Below are positions 25,401 to 37,400 of a DNA stretch of 64,000 bases, piece by piece. The notes beneath the pieces were generated by a model. That model was not told the DNA's origin and did no database searches. It worked only from the letters and a program-made list of their open reading frames with translations. Made by a program: the position numbers and the translations under genes. The stretch lies in NCBI GenBank assembly GCA_047967505.1, contig CM106541.1, one strand, 5' to 3'. Each line of letters opens with the position of its first letter. The first letter of the stretch is position 1. Origin of the DNA: Dipteris shenzhenensis. Its lineage: Eukaryota; Polypodiophyta; Polypodiopsida; Gleicheniales.

Positions 25401-28400
25401 CGCACTTTCGCCAGCGAAAAAGACAGGAACAGCTTGCTGTACTGTTTCTGTAGCAAGTGGGAGAAAAATATTCAGTTGGTTTTGTGCCACTGAAACAGTA
25501 CCAAGTTCACTTTTGATCGTACTTCCGCTGCGGGAGAATTTTCTTGGAGTGACTAGTGCTTAATTGCACGACTACAGGGAGTCAGGCGGTTCCATTGAGG
25601 AACAAACTCCACTTTCTTTACCATGAGTTCCGGAAGCGACGTGTCGTCCTTGTTCCAGATAAAGAAGCTCGAAGGAGCTAAAAACTACGACATATGGAGG
25701 ACACAATGCTACAATGTGCTGATGCAGAAGGACCAGTACAAGCCTATAAAGGAGAAGGGTGTTAAGCCCTCCAACGTTACTGATGAGCAGTGGGAGAAGA
25801 TGGACAACTTGGCCATGTCGACCATTATGCTTACAGTTGTTGATTCACTGGTTGTAGGCATCAGGGATGAACCTACTGCGTGGAGGATGTGGAAACGTCT
25901 TGAGGATACTTATGCCAAGAAAAGTGCCACGGGAAAAGCTTACTGGCTGAAAAAGCTTGTTGGTCTTCAAATGAAGGAGGGGACACCTATGTCCACTCAT
26001 ATTATTGAGTTTAACAGCATATTCAGCCAGGTGATCAACCAGGGGTTGAAGCTCGATGATGAGCTGAAAGCTACACTCATCCTATGTTCTCTACCTGAGT
26101 CATGGGACACATTCAGGACTTCTACCAGCAACTCAAATGCCATTCTGTTATTTGCAGATGTGGAGAGTGCTCTTCTACAGGAAGAGATGAATAGAAAGAA
26201 CAATGCTGTTGGGAAGTCGAATGCTTTGAATGCACGCAGCAGGTCCAAGACACGTGGAAACTACAAAGAAAGAGAGAGGAGCAAGTCCCGCTCTAAAAGT
26301 GATCTTGTATGCAACTATTGCGGCAAGAAGGGACATATTGAGAAAAAGTGTTTTAAAAAGAAGAACGACCTGAGAGCCAAAGAAGGCAAGACTCAAGGCA
26401 AGTCTAAGGGCAAGGAAAAAGAGGAGCTGCATGTTACTTATGTTAGTGACAGTGACAGTGGACGTGAGATATGTTTCACCTCTTCACTGGAGGCTCATAC
26501 ACTTCATGCTGGTGATGGATCAGATATGCTTTCCTGGATTATAGATTCAGGTGCTTCCTTTCATGTTACACCCTACAGAGATCTGTTTGTCAGATATGCA
26601 GGAGGGCAGAAGGGAGTTGTCTTTCTTGGTGATAACCATGCATGTTCGATCATTGGCATAGGTGATGTCAGGCTTGTTCTTGAAAATGGCCAACAGTTAA
26701 TGCTCAAAGGAGTCAGGCATGTCCCTGAAGTGAAGAAAAACTTGATTTCCACAGGTTTATTGAATGACGATGGTTATCAGACCACCTTTGGCAGTCAGAA
26801 ATGGAAAATCAGCAAAGGGGCAATGGCTATTGCCAGGGGTCCTAAGGTTGATACTTTGTATTCACTTCATGCTCGACATTGTCCGCATTCCGATGTAAAT
26901 GCCGCCGAGCTGCCAAAGATTTCATTGTGGCATAGCCGGCTTGGCCATATGAGTATTAAGGGAATGGAGCAATTGGCTCATTTTGGTTACTTGCCGAGTC
27001 TAAAATTTTCAGATTTAAAGAAATGTGAATTTTGTCTCTACGGTTGTCAAGTACAAATACCTCATAAGAGAAGGTCAGATCAGAAATTACAGCTCTTGGA
27101 GCTGGTACATACAGATGTGTGTGAGATGCCTACACTCTCTTTAGGAGGTTCTAAGTACATACTGTCATTCATAGATGACGCCACCCGCAAAGTGTGGGTT
27201 TACACTCTCAAAAAGAAGAGTGATACGTTCAAGGCTTTCACTAAGTTTGTTGCACTGGTCGAAAATGAGACAGGCAATAAACTGAAAGCTTTACGATCTG
27301 ACAATGGTGGAGAGTATTTGTCCAAAGAGTTTCAAGAATTCTGTGAGGCAAAGGGTATTCAAAGGGTGTTGTCTGCACCATATGATCCTCCACAGAATGG
27401 TACCGCTGAAAAAATGTTCAGGACCATTCAAGAGAAAGTCAGATCCATGTTGTCACATGCTGCACTGCCCCACACATTTTGGGCTGAAGCTGTAAAGACA
27501 GCTGTGCACCTTATTAATAGGTCACCAAACAAGAGACTATGTGGCGGTGTGCCTGAACAGGCATGGACGGGTAAGCCTCCGTCTTACAAACACCTACGGG
27601 TCTTTGGTTGTGTCGCGTATGTGCATGTACGCAGGGAAGACAGAACTAAACTGGATCCAAAGTCTCTTAAATGCATATTCCTAGGTTACGGTGACAAAGG
27701 TGAGATGGGCTACAGGATTTGGGATCCCAAGAACAGAAAACTTATACGCAGCAATGATGTCGTGTTTGATGAAACCATCATGTTCAAGGAACCTGTTGTA
27801 CAGCAGGGACCTTTAAAAGTAACTATTGATGATGACAGGCATCATGGGCAACAAAGACAGGCTGTAAATCAGCCACAACAGCAGCATAACCAGCCATTAA
27901 ATGATGCTGCAGCAGGTCCTAATGGACAGCCAGGTATGGCAGAAGACATCCCAATGGATGAGGCACAGTTAGGTGATCTTCCTGACATGCAAATGCAGCC
28001 AGGAGACATGGGACAGCCACCTTATCTGGGTGATGAACAGGCTGGACAGCCAGCTCAAGACGATGGTCATTGGGTTAGAAGGTCAACCAGACCGACGCGG
28101 CAGCCAGAAAGATTTGTTCCAGGCATTGATTATTTGATGCTCACTGATTGTGGAGAGCCTTCATGCTACAGAGAGGCTAGGCAGAGGGCAGACAAGGTTC
28201 AATGGGATCTTGCTATGAAGTCTGAAATGGACAGTCTTCACAAGAATGGCACTTGGGAATTGGTATCCTTGCCTACTGGTAAGAAGGTACTGCCATGCAA
28301 ATGGGTTTATCGACTTAAGGTCACACCTGGTGAAAAGCCAAGGCATAAAGCCAGACTGGTTGCCAAGGGGTTCAAACAGGAATATGGTGTTGACTTTGAT

Positions 28401-31400
28401 GAGATATTCTCTCCTGTCGTTAAGATGACAACTCTCAGAACTGTATTAGCATTGGTTGCACATGCAGATATGGACTTGGTCCAAATGGATGTCAAGACGG
28501 CATTTCTTCATGGTGACTTACATGAAGAGATTTTTATGCAGCAGCCAGAAGGTTTTACAGTGAAGGGAAAGGAGAAGCTTGTGTGCAGACTGAAGAAAAG
28601 TCTTTATGGTCTTAAGCAGGCACCCAGAGAATGGTATCATAAGTTTGATACATTCATGCGAATCCAAGGTTATAGGAGAAGTGACATTGATCACTGCTTG
28701 TATACCAAGAAAGCTTCAGATGGCAGTTTACTGATCCTCATTTTGTATGTGGATGATATGTTGATTGCTGGAAAATCTCATAAGGAGATCAATGCCTTGA
28801 AGAAAAGATTGCACCAAACCTTTGATATGAAGGATCTTGGTGATGCCAACCATATACTGGGCATGCGGATACTTCGGAATAGGAAAAAGCGATTGCTATA
28901 CTTGTCTCAGAAGGAATACATTGGCAAGGTCTTGCAGAGATTTCACATGGAGGGGGGGAAGAGTATTGGTACTCCATTGCCTCCTTATGTGAAAATCAGT
29001 GCTTTGGACAGCCCTCAGACAGATGCCGAGAGGGCTGAGATGTCAAAGATTCCGTATGCATCAGCGTGTGGCAGTCTCATGTATGCTATGGTTGCAACCA
29101 GGCCTGATATTGCGTTTGCAGTGGGAGTGGTTAGTAGATACATGGCAAACCCCGGCAAGAAGCATTGGAATGCAGTGAAAGGTGTCATGAGATACCTGAA
29201 GGGTACACAAGATTTGTGTATATGTTTCGGCAGTCAAGATGCAAAAGTGCAGGGTTATACAGACTCTGATTATGCCGGTCACCCTGATACCCGGAAGTCT
29301 ACTACCGGATATGTTTTCACTTTCACTGGAGGTGCAGTGTCGTGGGTATCTAGAATGCAGCAATGCATTGCTCTGTCTACCACAGAAGCTGAATATATTG
29401 CAGCCACTGAGGCATGCAAGGAGGCTATATGGCTATCTCGGCTAGTGGCAGATTTGGGTTATCCATTGGAGATTCCATTGTTGCATTGTGACAGTCAGAG
29501 TGCCATACAGTTGGCACGTAATCCTGTCTTTCATGCAAAGACGAAGCACATAGATGTGAAATATCACTTCATCAGGGAGGTGCTTGAGAACAAGCAAATT
29601 CAGCTTGTTAAGGTGCATACAGATGACAATCCGGCAGATCTATTAACCAAAGGGTTAGCTGCAGAGAGGTTTGCACACTGCAGATCTCTTATGGGTATTG
29701 GTTGAAGCCAGCATATTGGTCTTGTACATTGTGTACATTTGCTGTTTTTTATTCTTTCTCTCCTTGAGGGCACACTGCCTTTAAGTGGGAGGTTGTTGGG
29801 GTAAAGGCACTGGCCACCCTACGTAAACAGTACTTTATGTTGTACTTTAGTGTAGGACACTTAAGTACGCTAAGTACACATTTGTACTTAGCTGTACTTA
29901 AGGGTTACTACCTTATCCATAATATATATAAAGTGTGTGCTTGGGGAGATACCACTCACTCATTGTGATTATCCCCACTAAAGTCGTGTGCAGTGAGTCA
30001 ACTCCTACTCCCTACTCTATCTCCCTCTCCATCTCTCAAGGGAGATAGGGAAAATATCGGACAGTGGAGGCCCATCACTTTGCTTGATACAGCATACAAG
30101 ATCCTCGTCAAGGTCTTGAGTTTGCGGTTACAGCCTCATCTTACCGACATCATACATGACACCCAGACTGGGTTTGTCCAGGAGCGCAGCATCCTGGACA
30201 ACATCTTCACGTTCTGGGAGGCAGTGGATTGGTCCAAGGAGGAGTCACAGCCACTGGCCATCCTTCTCTTGGACTTCAAGAAGGCCTACGACAGGGTGGA
30301 GTGGTCTTTCCTCGAGGGCACTATGAGGAGATTGGGTTTCTCAAACAGATGGGTCTGAGGAGTTTCGGCGCTATACACAGGGAGCTCTAGTCAGATGATT
30401 ATCGAAGGACACACACGCGAGGCCTTTCCTCTCTCTCTCTCTCTCGGTCCGCCAGAGCTGCCCACTAGCTCCCTTCCTCTTCTTGTTTGTAGCGGAGGCT
30501 CTGGGGTACTACTTGAGATCACAGGTGGCGGGTCTCACAGGGTTGAGACTCCCAATCAGACATGAGGAGGAGCTCCTTGACTCCGAGTTTGCAGATGACA
30601 CGACCTTGTATGTTGAGGGCACCACAGCGAGTCTAGAGAGAGTCAAAGGCGCCTTGGCTATCTATTGTGAGGCCTCGGGGGCATGGATCAACTGGACGAA
30701 ATCCATAGGCTTCTTCACGGGCTTTGAGGAGACACAAGAGATCCATGAGTGGGGGAGTGACTTTGGTTTCAGATGGATACCGCGGGGCCAGACAGGGACA
30801 TACCTAGGATGCTAGGTGGGTATTGACATCACAGCAGAGCAGCAGATTGTCCCGGTCCTTGAGTGTTTGGCGCAAGCTTCTCTATTGGAGCTCGGCCAAA
30901 CTCTCCCTTGCAGGTCGCGCCTTAGTGGCAAACCAAGTCCTTGCCACTGCCTGGTATATTGCCTCCTGTTGGTGCTTTCACAGAGGTTGCATTGGACAGC
31001 TCCGACGGTTGGTACGGAACTTCCTCTGGGCAGGCTCAAATGGCACGAGGAACTCTAGGGCCCGAGTAGCTTGGCAGACAGTGATCATGCTGCAGGCACT
31101 AGGAGGCTTGGGTATCATTGATCCAGAGATGCAGAGTAGGGCCCTTCTGGGCAAGTTGGTGGTTCGTGGCCTCACCCCAGGTGTCGAGCCTTGGAAGCTC
31201 CTTCTACAGAGAGGGCTTCTGAGGAACACCCCACGCACTGGGGGACAATGGCAACCTTCACGTAGATGGATCTTCTCAAAGGCCCCCCTTACGGGAAAGG
31301 GCTCCCCCTTGATGAGGAGCCTCCACAGGGTTTGGCAGAGACTAGCAGGGAGCCTCATCCGTGCTCTGCCCAGATGCAGAGAGGAATTTGAGCGCCGGCC

Positions 31401-34400
31401 CCTTATGTGGCACCTAGAGGTCAGAGATCAAGAGGGACGTATGCTTGGGCAGCGGACTCACATTGGCGGGGCACAGTGGGACGGTGGTCCAACGGGGTCT
31501 TTTGGTTGCTGGAGCAGACTACCCATGGAGGCAGAGGCTTGACACCCTAGCGCATCTGAGAGGGACAAGGCAGCGGATGGTCGAGATCGACTTAGCCATT
31601 CCTGAGTCCTGGTGGGAAGGACTTCACATGTGGAGAGACAGCAGATGGTTGGGGCAATTTTCCCGTATTGGTGTTCCTTTGAGGATTTTGATGCAGCGCG
31701 GCAGCACGCACCCCGGCTTCTTCCGTGTAAGACCTGGAGGACTGCTTCAGCCCCTCACTAGGAGTGACCCTAAGATGGATGGGAGTCTTGATGGGATACA
31801 CTGGCAGATGATCAGAGTGGTAGGACGCTTGGGGAAGGAGTGGCACATTGATCCCAGTATCTCAGAGCAGGACGACTCTCGATGGCGCCTCTGGCTATGG
31901 GAGGGTAGACCCCTGAGGGACGTCCACCCGGGGGAGTGGTTCTGGCCCTCCAGGGGCGGCCTAGCTGAGACGATAGATGAGGTGCCTTTCTTTTCCTACA
32001 CCACACGGATTGGCAGGAAACTTCAGATGGACTCATCAGACTCCCTTGAGGGAAAGACACTGGGTGACCCAGAGAGTGCCCCGGGATGTTCGCTCCAGGT
32101 TTTGGACGCGGTTGTGGTCCAACTTGCGGCCGAGGAAGATCTCATACTTCTTCTGGCTAGCAGCCCACGGAGGCTTGCCCATCGGTCCGTGGTTGGAGCA
32201 GATGCGAGTGGAGGGGCAGTGCCATTGCTGCTCAGATGGTGTCCTAGAGACTATCCCGCACTGCCTATGGAGCTGTCGTAGCGCAGCGAGGATCTGGATG
32301 AGAGCCCTCAGGATCATGACACACATTCAGAGTATACACAGAGATTACACCTGGGGGATGGTGGCTTGGTTAACAGAGGGAGGACACGTGTTTCAGATTG
32401 ATGAGATCTCCCCAGCCTACCGGATACAGGGTCAGAGCATTCAGAGGATTGCACTCCACGAGGCAGTCCCCCCTAACACCCTAGCTCCTTCTCCTCCTAG
32501 GGAGGACAACGTTTGGGAGGTTGTAGCCAGCATCACGGCTTGGAACATCTGGGTGGCTTGGTGCAGTCTTGTGATGGGAGAGCACCCGGTTCCACCCTCG
32601 GCTACCTTTGGTTGCCATCTGGCAGGATATCATCTACACTCTACGGTCCACCTGGGAGCACGGGACTCCAGGCTCCAGGGCGACTATTGAGAGGCGTGCT
32701 CGTTTTTGCAAGGCTTGGCCTGCAGGTGTTTTCTACATCTTCACTCTGCGAGGGATTCGCTGGCTGTATAGTCCCCCCACTTGGCTGTTAGCCCCATTTC
32801 CAGAGATCCCCTAGGCAGTGATCTAGGCTTCTTTGGAACATGCTGGTTTTTCTTTTAGCCTTTTCCTGTTTTTTCATACTCAGCACCTTCGGGGCTGTTG
32901 TTTTGTATGAAATCTTTCAAGCATTAATAGAAGGTTTCTTTCTTTGGAAAAAAATAAAGGGGGCTTTCCCTGTGGAGCTGTGAACTATATTGTTATATGT
33001 GAACTCCACCAGTGGAAGGTACTTTTCCCAGTCTGAATTTTGGTCAGCCACGTAGCACTCAATACATCCAACACTGTAGAATTTGCTACTTCGCTTTGAC
33101 CATCTGTCTAGGGATGGAAAGAAGAAGAAAAATTCAGATTCGTCCCATATTATCAAAAAGGGCTCTCCACAATAGACTAGTCATTCATGGATCTCGGTCA
33201 CTGACAATGGACTTAGGCATACCATGGTGCTTAAGGATCTGTGCCATGAAAACCTTAGCCATATGATCTGCCTTTATAGTTTTACATACTGGAATGAAAT
33301 GAGCTTGCTTGCTGAATCTATCAGTAGTCCAAATCCCATTAATCCCTAATTTTGATTTTGGCAAATAAAAAATCAAGTCCATTGCGATACTTTCCCATGG
33401 TGCCTGGGGCACGGGAAGAGGCATACGTAGGCCAGGTGCCTTCCGGCTGTCATATTTGACCTTCTAACAAGTGAGGCATTCTGTAACAAACTTATGTATA
33501 TCTTTTCGCATCGCTGGCCAATAGAAATACCTCTCTAAAGCCATCTTTTGAGTGATGCATAAGCAGTCATCTTTCATTAGATACCCATCTTTCAGGGAAT
33601 AGTGATTGGTGGACTGCACCTCTTGCACTCGCTGTCAAATCTCACCAAAATCTGCATCATTGGCATATTGCTCTCTCATGTCTTCCAGATCCCTATGAAG
33701 CCAATAACGAAGGCAGGCATGGTAGAGGGACCTCCGTAACTTACAAGCAAACAAGAAATTTGTAGAGATTGCATGGAAGGCAAGTAACTCCGGGCATCAT
33801 TCGTGCCAAAGGCCATGACGAGCCATGAGCCAATTGAGTTGGTTCATTTTGGAATCTAAGGGCCCATGCCTACAAGACCACTTTCCGGGGTGGAATACTT
33901 CCTAACCTTCACAAATGATTTCAGCAGAATGACTTGGGTCTATTATTTGTCTAAGAAGTACTCTAAGAATAGGGCTAAAGTGAAAAGGAAGACAAGAAAG
34001 AAAGAAAGAAATTTGATTGAAGTCTGCTAAAGACCGATGGGTCTATGAGACTGAAGAAAAACCTGATACAATGAGCAAGAGGGTGAAGCTACTAATCGAG
34101 CATCCTAACCCATGCTAGAGAACTATGTAGACATAGTCAGTGATATCATAGTACATGTCCACCATAAACCTATGCAGCCATCCTGGCATCATCATCCTCT
34201 TGTGGAGACACAGTAGTTTGATCCACTACAATGCAATAAATATATAGAACATCAAGATACACCCAACGTCGGACTAGGTAGTGTAGCCAAGAAGCCCATA
34301 ATGGATCGCTGTCTGCTATCTGAATGAGTAACCTATCGTGCCCTCCTGGCCGCTACCCGACGTCTGACGAGCACCATTGTCACCCCGGTCGGCTGCACCC

Positions 34401-37400
34401 CAGGTCTGAAAACAGAGGAGATGTCAGTGAGTGTGACTGGTGTGTGAGTCCTCTGTTGGGGCGTCGCGTCTCGGTTTCAGGGTCTCTGCCTCTCCTAAAA
34501 GAAACTTAAGACGTTCAGAACAGACCGAGGAGAAGAATTCACATAGATGAGTCCAATGCATATTGCAAGAAGAATAGCATCAAACATCAATTTACGATAG
34601 CAGAGACATCCCAGCATCTCGGGGTGGTAAAGCGCAAGAATCAAACAATTGTAGAGACAGACTTGAGAATGTTGAGAGGTAAAAAATTTCCAAGGTCCTA
34701 GGGAAATGCAATCAATACGGCTGTCCACACCCTAAATAAGGCAATGACTAAAGCAGTCATGGGAAAGACACCATCTAGAGGCAATGCACATTTCCTAAGG
34801 TAAAAGGACTGTCATAAAATATTTAAGACTTTTCGATCCTGGCACATGGGTGCATACACATAAGACACCAAGAACAAACTCGATTCAAGAAGTAAAAAAT
34901 GCATGTCAGTCAGATACAGCAACGAATTCAAAGCTTATCGGCTATGCTAAAAGGAGTTGAGAAACAAGACTGAATTTTTGCTCTTCGTGAGCATGGTCAT
35001 CTTTAAGGGCAAGAGATGGACTCTTTGAATGTCTCACATCGCTGTTCTATGTGCTTATCATGGCTTCAACAAAAAACTATGGACTCTCACACTCTCACTT
35101 TCTTTTTCACACAATCACTATACATGCAGTTCTAGGCTGATGTAAGGCTATAACTGCAAGGTTTATCAAATAAATCACCTATCAGAGTCGTGCTTTAGCG
35201 AAAGAGTGTTTCCAAAGATTTATTCTATTAACACTTAAAATTTATAATCTTAAACCAAAATATTAAAACAACAATTCACACATGGTTTGAGACTTAAAAA
35301 TAAAGACAGACATGAAGCCCATGTGGGGTGCAAATTAGAACCACCCCTGCCAACGCTAAGCACATCGTATATTTATGTATTCCAATAATGCTGGTTTTCC
35401 AATACAATAGTATTTTCAGAGTTTAACAGCCGTACTGCACCCTCTTATTAGAACATTCAACCCAAAAATTATAAAAGTTGAGATTGAAATCCACTTATTA
35501 GCATACATTTATACACATATAACATGTATGGAACCTCAGCGATAAGAGTCAATTCCAAGTTGGAAGATAACAAGCTACTAATATTTACTGCCAAACTATA
35601 CACCTTGAGCTGTGCCTTTCATTTCAAGCAGCAGAGTGAACATTAAGAAACTCACTGTTCGGATAAGACCAATACGGTAGTCCCTAGGAAAATCTCCCAT
35701 CATACCGAAGTCAAAGTATGCAAGTCTGCCTTCCTTCGTCACCACAAGATTTCCAGGATGGGGGTCAGCATGAAAAAAACCTTCCTCCAGAAGTTGCCTC
35801 AAAGAAGAAAAAACTCCCTGCCACAATTAGACAAAAGATTTCCGTTAAAGTAAGAAAATAATTAGTGAGCAAACATAATTGAACCCCTTCTATACCCTAA
35901 GGAATATTCAAGGATAGAGTAAACACAGGAGTCCCAGCATGATGCCCAAGATCATGTTTACAAGGGTATATGAAATGGAGAACAGAAGTTCAGTTGCATG
36001 GGCAACATCCCAAATGGAATCTATGGTATCAAAGCAAACAAAATAGCATTCTCGAAAAAGAAGACCTGATCAACAAGGTGTTGGATGTCAAAGTTCAACT
36101 TCCGTAGCGTTTCTACATCTGTCAATTTGATTCCATCTATCCATTCCATGGTGAGCACACCTTTGCTTGAAAAGTTCCAATATATTTTGGGCACTATCAC
36201 CAAATCTCCAGTCTCGCCTGCTCGAAAAGCATTACTGTGTACTCCCCTCCGCCTCCGTTTCTGTATCGAAACACCAGATCTGATGAAGCCCGGGTAATCT
36301 GAGGACAACCATTGGAGCAAGTAATAAGAATAGCCTAATAGCCTCTTAAGCTTTTCATCAATAGAGGAAGAACAAGAACAAGCAGCATATGCACAAAATG
36401 GCCATAGGGCCCTGAAAGAGCATCAACTGACAAAAGGTACCAAACACGTGCGGAAGGACTGCATACATAAACTGTTGAGAATCACCCAAAAAGGCTAGCA
36501 GTGATAAATAAAACACAATATGAGAGAAACTACTCTTTTCAAAAGCAGAAGAGAGGAGGAAAGGTACAAAGCAGGGCCAAAGATATGGGGTGGGGAGGGA
36601 AAGGGGGGGCAGGGGGAGCACCCGGTTCAAGGTCCTACAGACCTTGATGATGAGAAGGGTTAAATTAAGGACTGATCAATCCATGTGTCATGAGGAAAGC
36701 ATGAGAAGCAGGATTCTGAATTCACCACCTCATCAGGTAAGGATCATGGTAGGAATGAGATACGTCAGAGCTGGAGCATTTGCAAGTATTCTCCAATACA
36801 CAAACCTCTGCTTCAAATTATGTGCATTCGCAAGCATCCCATTTGCTTCAAAAGGCAAGTCTGGCAATATAAAAATTGTTAAAAGAAGACCTATCTCCAA
36901 ACCAATGGGTGACCCAACACTTGTTGGAGGCTATTAATTGCCAAAATGATTATCTCAAAGCCTCATAAGAGAAGAGCACCATTGTGAAATGCTCATCTTG
37001 CCCCAACTTAAGGAAAAATATTTGCTAAGCAAAAGAAGCTAGCTCTTCATATACAGCATGAAGAGAGGCTGGCTGGAACAGAAGCAATTGTGGCATCGCC
37101 ATAGGCTCAGGTTGGTTTGTGCTCACCTTGAACCAACGATAAACAATCTGTCTTTAATTGCATGCACACCACAAGATTAAAAACAAAATATAGCCATTTC
37201 CAACTAAATGTTGATAAAACCATAAAGTTCACTGTTTCGATTCCTTGGGCTTGAACTTGGAGAGCATAGCATGCTCGCCAGCCCGGGTTGCCATATTTCT
37301 GCGTGTTTGTTCCTCCTACAATAGAAGTCCTACCAACTCGTGAAAGGAGAGAGGATTGCTGCCCCCCCTCAATGACAAATTCAGCGAGGTGTGGAAACCG

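Larger units (their letters stand above)
23240..30039 (+). mobile_element. Intact Ty1/copia retrotransposon (Tork-like), 6.8 kb
   Basis: Complete element: 5' LTR 23240-23485, PBS 23487-23499, a 2.1-kb leader, one uninterrupted gag-pol ORF at 25623-29705, a purine-rich tract just before 29794, and 3' LTR 29794-30039. The LTRs differ at two positions (T/C at the CTA.GT site near 23,275/29,822 and G/A in GGGGA.TACC), both transitions. The target is the LINE RT; GGGA flanks both sides (4 bp, or 5 with one mismatch). Near-identical LTRs and an open polyprotein show a recent insertion and possible activity. Confidence 0.95.
22868..30358 (+). pseudogene. LINE ORF2 reverse transcriptase, split by the copia insertion
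   Basis: The first half, 22868-23239, contains [20 protein letters not shown] and [16 protein letters not shown]. The second half resumes at about 30,040 with [19 protein letters not shown], then [16 protein letters not shown], and stops at 30,356. The copia element sits between the ILKGG and IGQWRP motifs. The catalytic FADD box lies in another frame at 30,591. Confidence 0.8.
20714..32954 (+). mobile_element. L1-like LINE, near full length, split by a copia element
   Basis: About 5.4 kb without the copia insertion. A 16-bp target duplication, TAAAGGGGGCTTTCCC, lies at 20698-20713 and 32955-32970; the element ends in a short A-run. A C-rich 5' leader is followed by an ORF1-like frame (21017-21655), an APE endonuclease (21724-22434: LMIQEH, GGDFNN, MSDHSPV), the RT fingers to 23,230 and, past the copia, [40 protein letters not shown] and a C-terminal zinc-binding region ([16 protein letters not shown]). 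Several stops, a frameshift near 22,860 and a (CT)n expansion near 30,430 disable it. It sits inside the gypsy integrase-to-chromodomain region. Confidence 0.9.
19216..33840 (-). mobile_element. Ty3/gypsy chromovirus, split by a LINE
   Basis: Minus-strand element in two parts. The 5' part, 32971 to about 33,840, has the RNase H end, an HHCC region ([24 protein letters not shown]) and the integrase core ([31 protein letters not shown]), with stops. The 3' part, 20698-20050, continues through the integrase C terminus to a chromodomain, [20 protein letters not shown], at about 20,110-20,200. The left LTR-like region is about 19,221-20,040 and resembles a fragment at 50.6-50.95 kb. Protease and reverse transcriptase are not seen, so it is 5'-truncated. 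The LINE insertion at 20,714 duplicated 16 bp of it. Inactive. Confidence 0.85.

Noticed and set aside
26175-29363. Frames antisense to the copia polyprotein
   Set aside because: Shadows of the intact 1360-codon ORF.
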